A DNA stretch of 39,361 bases from contig NZ_PZKG01000030.1 of NCBI RefSeq assembly GCF_003034985.1, positions 1 to 39,361 of the forward strand, written 5' to 3'. This document shows, piece after piece, positions 1 to 7,717 of the stretch. Positions within the stretch are counted from its first letter, which is position 1. Every line of letters begins with the position of its first letter. The position numbers and the translations under genes are program-made. The DNA comes from Cereibacter changlensis JA139 (GTDB taxonomy: Bacteria > Pseudomonadota > Alphaproteobacteria > Rhodobacterales > Rhodobacteraceae). Below the pieces are notes generated by a model, which saw only the letters and a program-made list of their open reading frames with translations, was not told the origin of the DNA and made no database searches.

Positions 1-187
1 GCTGAAGCAGCAGTTCGGGCGGCTGTCGAAGGTCGAGGGCAAGGAGACCGGCGACTGGGTTCTGATCGACACGGGCGACGTGATCGTCCATGTCTTCCGG
101 CCCGAGGTGCGCGAGTTCTACCAGCTGGAGAAGATGTGGCTTCCGGGCGGCACCCAAGGGCTGTCGTCGGGCATGTCGCAGGACTGA
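1..187 (+). CDS. rsfS: Ribosomal silencing factor RsfS, C-terminal part
   Basis: The first 187 bases read in frame from position 2 and end in TGA at 185-187. The 61 residues seen contain the family's C-terminal signature: a D-W-V-L-I-D-x-G-D-V-I-V-H-V-F block followed by P-E-V-R-E-F-Y and L-E-K-M-W. RsfS (DUF143/RsfA/Iojap family) binds ribosomal protein uL14 on the 50S subunit and blocks subunit joining when nutrients are short. The N-terminal half lies outside the window. The stop overlaps the rlmH start by one base (TGATG). The rsfS-rlmH pair is conserved in many bacteria, which supports both calls. A short G/S-rich tail after the family core is not a conserved part. Confidence 0.93.
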   Translation, partial: LKQQFGRLSKVEGKETGDWVLIDTGDVIVHVFRPEVREFYQLEKMWLPGGTQGLSSGMSQD

Positions 188-657
188 TGCGGCTGCATCT
201 GTGCGCGGTGGGGCGGCTCCGGGCCGGGCCCGAGCGCACGCTGGTCTACGATTATCTGGGACGTTTCGACAAGACCGGGCGGGCGCTGAGCCTTGGCCCG
301 GTTTCCCAGCATGAGGTCGAGGACAAGCGCGGCGGCGGCATGGAGGCCGAGGCCGAGCTGCTGGCGCGCGCCGTGCCCTCGGGGGCGCTGCTCGCCGTGC
401 TCGACGAGCGCGGGCGGGTGCTGTCCTCGCCGGAGTTCGCGGCGCAGATCGGCGGCTGGCGCGATTCGGGGCGGCAGGACGTGGCCTTCGTGATCGGTGG
501 CGCCGATGGCATCGCGCCCGCGCTGCGCGATCGGGCGGATTTCGCCCTGTCCTTCGGGCGGATGGTCTGGCCGCATGTGCTGGTGCGGGTGATGCTGGCC
601 GAACAGCTGTATCGTGCGGCGACGATTCTCGCGGGCGGGCCCTATCACCGGGTCTGA
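187..657 (+). CDS. rlmH: 23S rRNA (pseudouridine1915-N3)-methyltransferase RlmH
   Basis: This 156-residue protein is the normal length for RlmH, a SPOUT-class enzyme that uses S-adenosylmethionine to methylate pseudouridine 1915 in helix 69 of 23S rRNA on the assembled 70S ribosome. The knot-forming region F-V-I-G-G-A-D-G (about residues 99-106) and the C-terminal R-x-x-x-I-L-x-G-G-P-Y-H-R segment, which lines the SAM and ribosome site, are present. The ATG at 187 overlaps the rsfS stop by one base, which points to translational coupling. An upstream in-frame ATG at 136 lies inside rsfS and is not needed by the family alignment. Confidence 0.95.
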   Translation: MRLHLCAVGRLRAGPERTLVYDYLGRFDKTGRALSLGPVSQHEVEDKRGGGMEAEAELLARAVPSGALLAVLDERGRVLSSPEFAAQIGGWRDSGRQDVAFVIGGADGIAPALRDRADFALSFGRMVWPHVLVRVMLAEQLYRAATILAGGPYHRV

Positions 658-693
658 CTTGTGCTGCGTCGCGTCCTTGTGTAGCGGGAGCCC

Positions 694-1164
694 ATGCCAG
701 ATCTTTTCGCCTATACCGACGGAGCCTGCAGCGGAAACCCCGGACCGGGAGGCTGGGGTGTGCTCATGCTGGCCCGCGACGGGGCCGAGGTGGTGAAGGA
801 ACGCACGCTCTCGGGCGGCGAGGCGCTGACCACCAACAACCGGATGGAGCTGCTGGCGGCGATCTCGGCGCTGGAGGCGCTGTCGCGCGACAGCGAGATC
901 ACCATCGTCACCGACAGCGCCTATGTGAAAAATGGCGTGACGACCTGGATCCACGGCTGGAAGCGCAACGGCTGGCGCACGGCGGACAAGAAGCCGGTGA
1001 AGAACGTCGATCTCTGGCAGCGGCTGGACGAGGCGCAGGCGCGGCACAAGGTGATCTGGCGCTGGATCAAGGGCCATGCCGGCCACGCCGAGAACGAGCG
1101 CGCCGACGAGCTCGCCCGCGCCGGGATGGCGCCTTTCAAGCCGGCGCGGCAGAAATCGCTTTGA
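694..1164 (+). CDS. rnhA: Ribonuclease HI
   Basis: The 156-residue protein carries the full RNase H1 catalytic set: D9 in Y-T-D-G-A-C, E52 in N-N-R-M-E-L, D74 in T-D-S-A-Y and D138 in N-E-R-A-D, plus the flexible-loop H128 in K-G-H-A-G-H. It degrades the RNA strand of RNA-DNA hybrids (Okazaki primers, R-loops) in the cytoplasm with Mg2+. The basic W-K-x-N-G-W-R handle typical of the proteobacterial enzyme is at about 89-95. It follows rlmH by 36 bases, with a GGGAG ribosome-binding site before the ATG, and may share its transcript. Confidence 0.97.
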   Translation: MPDLFAYTDGACSGNPGPGGWGVLMLARDGAEVVKERTLSGGEALTTNNRMELLAAISALEALSRDSEITIVTDSAYVKNGVTTWIHGWKRNGWRTADKKPVKNVDLWQRLDEAQARHKVIWRWIKGHAGHAENERADELARAGMAPFKPARQKSL

Positions 1165-1168
1165 TTTA

Positions 1169-1184
1169 GCGAACGGTCGTTTAC
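1169..1184. promoter_or_regulatory. Candidate operator of the TetR-type regulator
   Basis: The imperfect palindrome GCGAACGGTCGTTTAC (AACG-GT-CGTT core) lies in the 30-bp gap between the rnhA stop and the regulator's ATG. TetR-family proteins often bind such sites over their own promoters. This is a position-and-symmetry argument only; no second copy was noticed in the window. Confidence 0.3.
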
Positions 1185-1194
1185 CCTGCGGCGC

Positions 1195-1698
1195 ATGGGC
1201 CGTCCAAGAACCATTCCCGATGCCGACATCCACGCCGCGATCTGCACGCTTCTGGCGCAGGGCGGCGACAAGGCGGTGTCCTTCTCCTCCGTCGCCCGGG
1301 TCAGCCGGCTGGCGGCGCCGACGCTGGTGCAACGCTATCAGTCGCGCGAGGGCATGATCCGCGCGGCGCTGACGGCGGCCTGGGACGGGCTGGAGCAGGC
1401 GCTGGACGCGGCCGAGATGGAGCAGAAGCCGGCGGCGCTGCTGAAGCAGCTCTCGGAGATCGACTCGGTCTCGCTGATGCCCGCGACGCTGCGCGATGCG
1501 GGGCTGCGCGAGCGGGCGGCGGGCTGGCGTGCCCGCGTCGAGGCGGCGCTGGCCCTGCGGCTCGGCGGCGGGACCAAGGGGCGCGAGGCGGCGTCGCTGA
1601 TGTTCTCGGCCTGGCAGGGGCAGATGCTGTGGCAGGATGCCGGCGGCCGGGGCTTCAAGCTGAAGGAAGCGGCGAAGCGGGTTCAGCGCGCGATATAG
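1195..1698 (+). CDS. TetR/AcrR-family transcriptional regulator
   Basis: The 167-residue protein starts with a TetR-type DNA-binding domain. Helix 1 begins near I7, and the helix-turn-helix runs at about residues 27-50 (F-S-S-V-A-R-V-S-R-L-A-A-P-T-L-V-Q-R-Y). The remaining 110 residues are an all-helical ligand/dimer domain with no recognisable ligand class. It is slightly short for the family, which is usually near 190. No clear Shine-Dalgarno sequence precedes the ATG. The last 16 bases overlap the 3' end of the convergent membrane protein gene. The target is unknown; autoregulation through the palindrome at 1169-1184 is an inference. Confidence 0.85.
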   Translation: MGRPRTIPDADIHAAICTLLAQGGDKAVSFSSVARVSRLAAPTLVQRYQSREGMIRAALTAAWDGLEQALDAAEMEQKPAALLKQLSEIDSVSLMPATLRDAGLRERAAGWRARVEAALALRLGGGTKGREAASLMFSAWQGQMLWQDAGGRGFKLKEAAKRVQRAI

Positions 1699-1922
1699 CG
1701 CCGCCAGAGCCAGATCAGCAGCACCGCGCCCAGAACCGCGCCGACGAACATTGCCAGCGCGCCGGAGAGGAAGGCGAGCAGGCGCAGCAGCAGCCAGCCC
1801 ATGAACACCCCGCCGACACCGACGGCGATTGTGGTCGGGACATCGGCCTCGACCCGCACGATCCGGGTGGCGAGAAATCCGGCAGCCGTGCCGATGACGA
1901 GGATCAGGAGCAGCGTGGGCAT
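1683..1922 (-). CDS. GlsB/YeaQ/YmgE-type small membrane protein
   Basis: This 79-residue protein has about three hydrophobic segments: the N-terminal L-L-L-I-L-V-I-G, a glycine-rich middle G-V-G-G-V-F-M-G-W-L-L, and a C-terminal G-A-V-L-G-A-V-L-L-I-W-L-W ending in R-R-Y. Size, glycine spacing and the W-x-R-R tail match the 'transglycosylase-associated' GlsB/YeaQ/YmgE family, linked in several bacteria to envelope stress but of unknown biochemical role. A GGAGG site sits about 7 bases before the ATG. It lies downstream of fmt on the same strand with a 51-bp gap, so it may be the last gene of the def-fmt transcript. Confidence 0.75.
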   Translation of the reverse strand: MPTLLLILVIGTAAGFLATRIVRVEADVPTTIAVGVGGVFMGWLLLRLLAFLSGALAMFVGAVLGAVLLIWLWRRYIAR

Positions 1923-1973
1923 GGGGCACCTCCGGCCCTGATATGGGGGCGACCCCGTTCGCCGCGCAAGGGA

Positions 1974-2882
1974 TCAGAGATCGCGGGCCAGCGTGCCGGG
2001 GGCGAGGGGGAAGCCGCGCAGGAACTCGTCACGCTCCATCGGGCGCTTGCCCTCGCGCTGCGCGAGGGTGATCTCCACCGCGCCGCTGCCGCAGGCGAAG
2101 GTCAGCCCGTCGATCAGGGCGCCGGGGGCGCCGGAGCCTTGGGCAAGACGGCTGCGCAACAGCTTCACCCGCTCGCCGTTCACGAGCGTCCATGCGCCGG
2201 GGAAGGGCGAGAGGCCGCGGATGCGGCGATCCACCTGCTCGGCGGATTGCGTCCAGTCGATCTGCGCCTCGGTCTTGGCGATCTTGTCGGCATAGGTCAC
2301 GCCGGTCTCGGGCTGCGGCTGCGGAGCCAGATCGTCGAGCGAGGCCAGCGCCCCGAGGATCAGCCGCGCGCCCATGTCGGAGAGCCGGTCATGCAGGTCG
2401 GCGGTGGTCTCCTCGGGGCCGATATGGGTCGCCTCGCTCATCAGCACCGGGCCGGTGTCGAGCCCCGCCTCCATCCGCATGATGCAGACGCCGGTCTCGG
2501 CATCGCCCGCGAGGATCGCCCGATGGATCGGCGCCGCCCCGCGCCAGCGCGGCAGGAGCGAGGCGTGGATGTTCAGGCAGCCATCGGCGGGGGCATCGAG
2601 AATCGGCTGCGGCAGGATCAGCCCATAGGCGACGACCACGGCGACATCGGCGCCCAAGGCCGCGAACTCCGCCTGCGCCTCTGGGCTGCGCAGCGAGGTC
2701 GGGTGGCGGGTGGGCAGGCCCAGCGCCTCGGCGCGCGCCTGCACCGGGGAGGGACGGTCCTTCTTGCCGCGCCCGGCGGGGCGGGGCGGCTGGCTGTAGA
2801 CGCAGACCACCTTGTGATGCGCGTTGAGCGCCTCGAGCACCGGAACCGAAAACTCGGGCGTCCCCATGAAAATCACTTTCAT
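1974..2882 (-). CDS. fmt: Methionyl-tRNA formyltransferase
   Basis: The 302-residue enzyme transfers a formyl group from 10-formyl-tetrahydrofolate to Met-tRNA(fMet). The N-terminal [11 protein letters not shown], the catalytic [14 protein letters not shown] block (about 108-121) with N-I-H just before it, and the D-T-G-P-V motif are all present. The C-terminal half is the tRNA-binding OB domain (L-S-P-F-P-G-A-W near 225). It sits 37 bp downstream of the three def-family genes on the same strand. Formyl addition and removal are therefore encoded together, as is usual for def-fmt. Confidence 0.97.
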   Translation of the reverse strand: MKVIFMGTPEFSVPVLEALNAHHKVVCVYSQPPRPAGRGKKDRPSPVQARAEALGLPTRHPTSLRSPEAQAEFAALGADVAVVVAYGLILPQPILDAPADGCLNIHASLLPRWRGAAPIHRAILAGDAETGVCIMRMEAGLDTGPVLMSEATHIGPEETTADLHDRLSDMGARLILGALASLDDLAPQPQPETGVTYADKIAKTEAQIDWTQSAEQVDRRIRGLSPFPGAWTLVNGERVKLLRSRLAQGSGAPGALIDGLTFACGSGAVEITLAQREGKRPMERDEFLRGFPLAPGTLARDL

Positions 2883-2919
2883 CCGCGCGCCTTTCTCTTC
2901 CGGTTTCCGGAAGCATTTT

Positions 2920-3420
2920 TCATTTCCGTGGCCGGAGCTTTTCCGACTTCGCGATCAGCATCTTGCGCTTCAGGGGCGAGAGATGGTCGAAATACATCTT
3001 CCCCGCCAGATGGTCGATCTGATGCTGCACCGAGGTGGCCCAGATATTGACGAAATCGCGGTCTTCCATCTCTCCGGCCGCGTTGAGGAAGCGCACCGTC
3101 ACCGCGCGCGGCCGCGAGATCACCGCCGAGACGCCGGGCAGGTTGGGGCTGCCCTCGTCATGCTCGCGGAACTGGCCCGAGGCATGCAGCACCTGCGGAT
3201 TGGCCATCAGGATCGACTTGCCCCGGCTTTCCGAGCAATCGACCACCGCCAGCGCCAGCCCGACGCCGATCTGCGGCGCGGCGAGGCCGTAGCCGGGCAT
3301 GGCATCCATCGTCTCGACCATGTCGGCCCAGATCGTGCGGATCTCGTCGGTGATCGCCTCGACCGGGAGGGCCGGGGTCTTCAGGCGCTTGTCGGGATAG
3401 GGGACGAAGGGGCGTTTCAT
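2920..3420 (-). CDS. Peptide deformylase-like protein with degenerate active site
   Basis: This 166-residue protein is clearly of the polypeptide deformylase family. Motif 1 is intact (G-Y-G-L-A-A-P-Q, 43-50), but the other two motifs are altered. Motif 2, normally E-G-C-L-S, reads E-G-S-P-N, so the metal-ligand Cys is Ser91. Motif 3, normally H-E-x-D-H, reads H-Q-I-D-H (133-137), so the catalytic Glu is Gln134; both zinc-binding His remain. By what is known of PDF chemistry it should be inactive or greatly weakened on formyl-Met. It has no stops or frameshifts and its codon use matches its neighbours, so it looks maintained. Its ATG overlaps the stop of the preceding def gene by 4 bases (ATGA), which suggests coupled translation. 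A role as a partner or regulator is speculation. Confidence 0.88.
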   Translation of the reverse strand: MKRPFVPYPDKRLKTPALPVEAITDEIRTIWADMVETMDAMPGYGLAAPQIGVGLALAVVDCSESRGKSILMANPQVLHASGQFREHDEGSPNLPGVSAVISRPRAVTVRFLNAAGEMEDRDFVNIWATSVQHQIDHLAGKMYFDHLSPLKRKMLIAKSEKLRPRK

Positions 3421-3908
3421 GCGGCATATCCGGCGAGGGCTTCGGCCCGGGCCTCGGGCGTGAGGCGGTCGAGGGTGACGAGACCGTCGAGATGGTCGTA
3501 TTCGTGCTGGGCGCAGATGGCGGCCATGCCGGTCAGCGTCGCCTCCTGCACCGAGCCGTCGAGCGCCGACCAGCGCAGGCGGATGCTCTCGGCGCGGGGG
3601 ACGAAGGTGGTGACATCGGGGATCGAGAGACAGCCTTCGGGGCCCTCGACGCGGCTGCCGGAGGACCAGAGGATCTCGGGGTTCACCATGACCAGCGGAT
3701 CGGCGGCGCCTTCCTTCCACGCCACGTCCATGACGAAGAGGCGCAGCAGCACGCCGACCTGCGGCGCGGCGAGACCGCGGCCGGGGGCGTCATACATCGT
3801 CTCCAGCATGTCGGCGGCCAGACGGTCGAGCTCGGGGCCGACCTCGGCTGGCGCGCAGGGGGTGGAGAGACGCGGGTCGGGCCAGCGCAGGATCGGCAAG
3901 AGGGCCAT
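3417..3908 (-). CDS. def: Peptide deformylase (second paralogue)
   Basis: The 163-residue enzyme has all three deformylase motifs: G-R-G-L-A-A-P-Q (43-50), E-G-C-L-S (91-95, metal ligand C93) and Q-H-E-Y-D-H (H135, E136, H139). It should remove the N-formyl group from nascent proteins at the ribosome exit, using Fe2+ or another divalent metal. The C-terminal helix is short and poor in the lysines seen in the upstream paralogue ([10 protein letters not shown] end), so its ribosome contact may differ. The ATG overlaps the upstream def stop by one base, and its own stop overlaps the downstream PDF-like start. Confidence 0.93.
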   Translation of the reverse strand: MALLPILRWPDPRLSTPCAPAEVGPELDRLAADMLETMYDAPGRGLAAPQVGVLLRLFVMDVAWKEGAADPLVMVNPEILWSSGSRVEGPEGCLSIPDVTTFVPRAESIRLRWSALDGSVQEATLTGMAAICAQHEYDHLDGLVTLDRLTPEARAEALAGYAA

Positions 3909-4441
3909 CAGACCCGCGATCCGGTTTCGCGCGCCTTGTCCCGTTTCAGCTTTTCCAGTTTGCGGGTGATCATCTGCCGCTTCAGCGGGCGCAGATAGTC
4001 GATGAACAGCTTGCCATCCAGATGGTCGATCTCGTGCTGCACGCAGGTCGCCCAGAGGCCGGAGAACAGCTCTTCCTCCTGCTTGCCGTCCATGCCCATC
4101 CAGCGGACCTTCACCGAGGCCGGACGCTCGATATCGGCGAACTGGTTCGGCAGCGACAGGCAGCCCTCCTCGTAGGTGGAGATGTCTTCCGACGACCAGA
4201 CCACCTCGGGGTTGAGCATCGCGATCGGGCGGGCCTTGCTGTCGGGCTCCTTCTCGCAATCCATCACGATCATCCGCTTGATGACGCCGACCTGCGGCGC
4301 CGCCAGACCGATGCCGGGCGCGTCATACATGGTGGCCAGCATGTCGTCGGCCAGACGGCGCAGGTCGTCGGTGATCTGGCCCACCGGGTCGCAGATCTTC
4401 TTCAGGCGCGGGTCGGGATGGATCAGGATCGGGCGTATCAT
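3908..4441 (-). CDS. def: Peptide deformylase (canonical, first in operon)
   Basis: The 177-residue protein is the standard type of bacterial deformylase. It has G-I-G-L-A-A-P-Q (43-50), E-G-C-L-S-L-P (92-98, metal ligand C94) and Q-H-E-I-D-H (H136, E137, H140). The lysine/arginine-rich C-terminal helix (K-R-Q-M-I-T-R-K-L-E-K-L-K-R-D-K) fits the extension that docks on ribosomal protein uL22. It starts a five-gene minus-strand run (def, def, def-like, fmt, small membrane protein), and the 140-bp gap to divergent patB should hold promoters for both directions. This is probably the main cellular deformylase. Confidence 0.96.
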   Translation of the reverse strand: MIRPILIHPDPRLKKICDPVGQITDDLRRLADDMLATMYDAPGIGLAAPQVGVIKRMIVMDCEKEPDSKARPIAMLNPEVVWSSEDISTYEEGCLSLPNQFADIERPASVKVRWMGMDGKQEEELFSGLWATCVQHEIDHLDGKLFIDYLRPLKRQMITRKLEKLKRDKARETGSRV

Positions 4442-4531
4442 AGGCCCGATTTAAGGGAAGCGCCGGGTTGGTGCAAGGATCAGCAGGCGGCCCGGATGCG
4501 TCACGGCTTCGCAGCAGCGGCAGGCCCGGAC

Positions 4532-4559
4532 TTGCACCTGCGGAGCGCCGCGCTAGGCT
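4532..4559 (+). promoter_or_regulatory. Candidate sigma-70-type promoter of the patB-like gene
   Basis: TTGCAC at 4532-4537 and TAGGCT at 4554-4559 are separated by 16 bases and end 22 bases before the ATG, leaving a very short leader with an AAGGA ribosome-binding site. The boxes are imperfect but resemble those seen before dapA in this window. Confidence 0.35.
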
Positions 4560-4581
4560 GCGGCAAAACAAGGAACCTGCG

Positions 4582-5754
4582 ATGAGCTTTGACGAGAAGA
4601 TCGACCGCCTCGGCACCCATTCGGTGAAGTGGGACATGATGGAGAAACTCTATGGCGTGCCGCCCGAGACCGGGATCGCCATGTGGGTCGCCGACATGGA
4701 GTTCCGCCCGCCGGCCTATGTGCAGCAGGCGGTGGAGAAGATGGCGGCGCATGGAGTCTACGGCTATTACGGCGACGATGCCGAATATCTGGACGCGATC
4801 CGCTGGTGGATGAAGACCCGGCACGGCTGGGACGTGGCGCGCGAGGAGATCTTCACCACGCATGGGCTGGTGAACGGCACCGCGCTCTGCGTCGATGCCT
4901 TCACCGCGCCGGGCGATGGCGTTGTGCTGATGACGCCGGTCTACCACGCCTTCGCGCGGGTCATCAAAGCCGCCGGTCGCACGGTGGTGGAATGCCCGCT
5001 GGCGCTGGAGAACGGGCGCTACGAGATGGATTTCGCCGCCTGGGACAAGCAGATGACCGGGCGCGAGACGATGCTGGTGTTCTGCTCGCCGCACAATCCG
5101 GGCGGGCGGGTCTGGACGGTGGAGGAGCTGCAGGGGGTCGCGGACTTCTGCCAGCGGCACGGGCTCTTGCTGGTGTCGGACGAGATCCATCACGATCTGG
5201 TCTACCCGGGGCAGAAGCACAGCGTGATGCCGGTGGCGGTGCCCGGGATCGAGGATCGGCTGGTGATGATGACCGCGCCGACCAAGACCTTCAACATCGC
5301 GGGCTGCCATACCGGCAATGTCATCATCCCCGATCCGGCGCTCAGGGCGAAGTTCGCCGCGCGGATGGCGGCGCTGGGGATCTCGGCCAATTCCTTCGGG
5401 CTGTTCATGGCGACGGCGGCCTATTCGCCCGAGGGAGCGGCCTGGGTCGATGACCTGATGGGGTATCTTGAGGAGAACCGGCGGATCTTCGACGCGGGGC
5501 TGCAGGCGATTCCCGGGCTGAAGTCGATGCCGCTGGAGGCGACCTATCTGGCCTGGGTGGATTTCACCGATACCGGCATGACCGCGCCGGAGTTCATCGC
5601 CCGGGTCGAGACGGAGGCGCAGATCTGCGCCAACCACGGCGCGACCTTCGGCACGGGGGGCGAGAACTTCCTGCGCTTCAACATCGCGGCGCCGCGGGCG
5701 CAGGTGGAGGAAGCGGTGCAGCGGTTGCAGAAGGCCTTCGCCGATCTGCAGTGA
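4582..5754 (+). CDS. patB: MalY/PatB-type C-S lyase (PLP aminotransferase fold)
   Basis: The 390-residue fold-type I PLP enzyme most resembles PatB/MalY cystathionine beta-lyases. It has W-V-A-D-M-E-F near 35 (typical of this subfamily), S-P-H-N-P-G-G-R-V-W at 169-178, D200 in S-D-E-I-H-H-D-L, and the PLP lysine K235 in T-K-T-F-N-I-A-G. Such enzymes cleave cystathionine or cysteine S-conjugates to homocysteine or thiol plus pyruvate and ammonia. The ATG at 4582 is chosen because an AAGGA site lies 7 bases upstream and the family starts M-x-F-D-x. It stands alone, divergent from def and convergent with the next gene. The exact substrate cannot be told. Confidence 0.88.
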   Translation: MSFDEKIDRLGTHSVKWDMMEKLYGVPPETGIAMWVADMEFRPPAYVQQAVEKMAAHGVYGYYGDDAEYLDAIRWWMKTRHGWDVAREEIFTTHGLVNGTALCVDAFTAPGDGVVLMTPVYHAFARVIKAAGRTVVECPLALENGRYEMDFAAWDKQMTGRETMLVFCSPHNPGGRVWTVEELQGVADFCQRHGLLLVSDEIHHDLVYPGQKHSVMPVAVPGIEDRLVMMTAPTKTFNIAGCHTGNVIIPDPALRAKFAARMAALGISANSFGLFMATAAYSPEGAAWVDDLMGYLEENRRIFDAGLQAIPGLKSMPLEATYLAWVDFTDTGMTAPEFIARVETEAQICANHGATFGTGGENFLRFNIAAPRAQVEEAVQRLQKAFADLQ

Positions 5755-5760
5755 CAGGAT

Positions 5761-5782
5761 CGGGTGGGGGAGACCCCACCCG
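5761..5782. terminator. Bidirectional hairpin between convergent genes
   Basis: CGGGTGGGG - GAGA - CCCCACCCG forms a perfect 9-bp GC-rich stem with a 4-base loop. It lies between the patB stop (5754) and the stop of the minus-strand gene (5785). There is no T-run on either side, so efficiency is uncertain. Confidence 0.6.
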
Positions 5783-5784
5783 CC

Positions 5785-6135
5785 TCAGTGGCGCGGCAGA
5801 TAGCCCACAGGCGCGTTCTCATCCTTCCAGAAGTCCAGCGCCGCCGTCTCGCTGGCCGGGGTGGCGCGCTTGAATTCGCAGATCAGCTCGCCATTCTCGA
5901 CCGTCGACAGCACGATCAGGCAGTGGCAGACATGCCGCGCGCCGTCGTAGAGATCGACGAGGCCGCGCAACTGCGGCATCTGGTCGGCGTCGAGCGCCAG
6001 CCCGCCCTCCCACAGCCGGAGCACCGGCAGTTCGGTGCCGCCGACGCGGACGCGCAGGCGCGACTTGCGCTTCAGCTCGCTCTTGCGGGCGGCATCGAGG
6101 CCGTCGCGTATGTGTTGTGGCAGATATTCAAGCAT
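5785..6135 (-). CDS. Uncharacterised 116-residue protein
   Basis: I do not recognise this family with confidence. The protein begins M-L-E-Y-L-P-Q-H-I-R and has a basic stretch K-S-E-L-K-R-K-S-R-L-R-V-R-V-G at about 18-32. Beta-rich segments follow (E-L-P-V-L-R-L-W-E-G-G-L-A-L-D and C-H-C-L-I-V-L-S-T-V). It has no signal peptide or membrane segment. The R-x-R-V-R...G-G-L-A-L-D pattern is loosely like a PilZ-type barrel, but the diagnostic R-x-x-x-R and D/N-x-S-x-x-G are not clearly there. A strong GGGGGG site precedes the ATG. It lies 110 bp downstream of the receiver-domain gene on the same strand, with room for its own promoter. Confidence 0.7.
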   Translation of the reverse strand: MLEYLPQHIRDGLDAARKSELKRKSRLRVRVGGTELPVLRLWEGGLALDADQMPQLRGLVDLYDGARHVCHCLIVLSTVENGELICEFKRATPASETAALDFWKDENAPVGYLPRH

Positions 6136-6245
6136 GTGATCCCCCCGGATGCCTGAATAACAGTCTGATCCGGAAAAGTAAAAAATCAAGCTGCCCGAAA
6201 AGCGCCACGGCAACTGTTCCGCGCCGTGTCCAAACGGCCACGCGG

Positions 6246-6608
6246 TCAGGCGGCGGCGCCGTAATGCTCGACGATGGCGGCCAGATCCTGCGCCGGGGTG
6301 GCAGTGCGCAGGAAGGCGCAGGCATTGGCGCAGAGCGAGAAGATCGACCCGTCGGAGAAGACGGCGCTGTCGGTCAGGAACACCACCTTGGCCCAGGGTT
6401 GGCGGAACCCGGCGAAATCCGCCACGGCCAGAGGCGAGCCCTCCTGCAGCATCAGGTCCAGCATGACGACCTCGATGCGCTGGCGCACCAGCACCAGCAC
6501 CGCCGCCTCCTGGCTGCGGGTCAGATGCACGATGCAGCCCGCCGCGCGCAACGGCGCGGCCCAGCTTTCCGCCAGATCTTCGCGGCTCTCGACGATCAGG
6601 ACCTGCAT
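6246..6608 (-). CDS. Stand-alone receiver-like (CheY-fold) protein, degenerate
   Basis: The 120-residue protein follows the receiver pattern: beta1 M-Q-V-L-I-V-E, the phospho-acceptor position D51 in V-V-M-L-D-L-M-L, and T79 in V-V-F-L-T-D after beta4. Two hallmarks are changed. The usual acidic pair after beta1 reads E7-S-R-E-D, and the invariant Lys after beta5 is Arg101 in F-L-R-T-A-T-P. There is no output domain. Phosphorylation may be altered or absent, so it may act as a phosphate-independent or weak switch. A perfect TTAA-N7-TTAA box about 50 bp upstream suggests CtrA control. The partner kinase is not in the window. Confidence 0.75.
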   Translation of the reverse strand: MQVLIVESREDLAESWAAPLRAAGCIVHLTRSQEAAVLVLVRQRIEVVMLDLMLQEGSPLAVADFAGFRQPWAKVVFLTDSAVFSDGSIFSLCANACAFLRTATPAQDLAAIVEHYGAAA

Positions 6609-6656
6609 GGCGCGCCCCCGTGTTGGAATTGGTAAACACAGACTCGCGGCAATTCG

Positions 6657-6671
6657 TTAAACAGTCGTTAA
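6657..6671. promoter_or_regulatory. CtrA-type box TTAA-N7-TTAA
   Basis: TTAA at 6657-6660 and TTAA at 6668-6671 are separated by exactly 7 bases, with a C after the second half-site on both strands. This is the full consensus of the alphaproteobacterial cell-cycle and motility regulator CtrA. It lies in the 164-bp gap between the divergent receiver gene (start 6608) and cobC (start 6773), nearer the receiver gene. The AT-rich patch around it stands out from the GC-rich surroundings. Confidence 0.6.
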
Positions 6672-6772
6672 CAATTGGGAAGGTTTGATTAACCAGGCGA
6701 CGCGGCGAGCGGATCGCCGCCGGTTGCCTTGGCGGGCGGAATGCGCTTTGTGAGGGCGAGCGCGGAGGCAGC

Positions 6773-7717
6773 ATGACCCATTCTCCTGACACACCCGATC
6801 ACGGCGGCGGCGTCGACGCGGCGGCGCAGCGCTTCGGCGGCGCGCGGCCCGACTGGATCGACCTCTCGACCGGGATCAACCCGCTGCCCTATCCGCTGCC
6901 CGCGCTTTCGGCCGATGCCTGGACCGCCCTGCCCGACGCCGGAGCGATGCAGGCGCTGGAGACGGCGGCGCGCGTCTTCTGGGACGTGCCGGCGACGGCG
7001 GCGGTGCTGGCTGCGCCCGGGGCCTCGGCGCTGATCGCCCGGCTGCCCTTCGCGCTGCAGGGAGAGCGGGTGGAGATCACCGCGCCTACCTACAACGAGC
7101 ATGGCCGGGCCTATGCGGCGGCGGGCTGGGGCCTCGGCCCGGGTGGCGCCAAGGTGCTGGTGCATCCGAACAACCCCGACGGCCGGACCTGGCGCGAGGA
7201 GGAGGCCGGAGCGGAGATCTGCGTGATCGACGAGAGCTTCTGCGACGTGATGCCCGAGGCCTCGCTGATCCGGCTTGCCGCGAGGCCCGGGATGGTGGTG
7301 CTGAAGAGCTTCGGCAAGTTCTGGGGGCTGGCGGGGCTGCGGCTGGGCTTCGCCATCGGCGATCCGGCGATTCTTGCGCGGCTGGAGCAGATGCTGGGGC
7401 CCTGGCCGGTCTCGGGCCCGGCGCTGGAGATCGGCGCGCAGGCGCTGGGCGATACCGCCTGGGCCGAGGCGACGCGGGCGCGGCTGGCGGCGGATGCCAC
7501 GCGGCTCGACGCGCTGATGGGGCTGCCGCTGGTCGGCGGCACGACCTTGTTCCGGCTCTATGACGCGGGCGACGCAAAGGCGCTGCAGGAGGCGCTGGCG
7601 CGGCGGCGGATCTGGAGCCGGGTGTTCCCCTACAGCGACCGTTGGCTGCGGCTCGGCCTGCCGGGGCCGCAGGATTGGCCCCGGCTCGAGGCGGCGCTGC
7701 GGGAGATCCGGGCATGA
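6773..7717 (+). CDS. cobC: Threonine-phosphate decarboxylase CobC
   Basis: The 314-residue PLP enzyme makes (R)-1-amino-2-propanol phosphate from L-threonine O-3-phosphate, supplying the aminopropanol linker of cobalamin. It shows H-G-G near 10-12, D-L-S-T-G-I-N-P near 30, H-P-N-N-P-D-G-R (131-138), D153 in V-I-D-E-S-F, and the PLP lysine K182 in [14 protein letters not shown]. It is shorter than the usual 330-360 residues, but all core motifs remain. A GGAGG site lies upstream of the ATG. Its stop overlaps the cbiB start by 4 bases (ATGA), and the pairing supports the function. Confidence 0.92.
   Translation: MTHSPDTPDHGGGVDAAAQRFGGARPDWIDLSTGINPLPYPLPALSADAWTALPDAGAMQALETAARVFWDVPATAAVLAAPGASALIARLPFALQGERVEITAPTYNEHGRAYAAAGWGLGPGGAKVLVHPNNPDGRTWREEEAGAEICVIDESFCDVMPEASLIRLAARPGMVVLKSFGKFWGLAGLRLGFAIGDPAILARLEQMLGPWPVSGPALEIGAQALGDTAWAEATRARLAADATRLDALMGLPLVGGTTLFRLYDAGDAKALQEALARRRIWSRVFPYSDRWLRLGLPGPQDWPRLEAALREIRA

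Noticed and set aside
118-1929. Long minus-strand open frame opposite rlmH, rnhA and the TetR gene
   Set aside because: It is the antisense shadow of three well-supported genes in high-GC DNA; its Arg/His/Gly/Pro-rich product has no domain pattern.
6609-6772. Cobalamin riboswitch before cobC
   Set aside because: The leader lacks a recognisable B12-box-like segment and is short; nothing beyond the CtrA box and a GGAGG site was seen.
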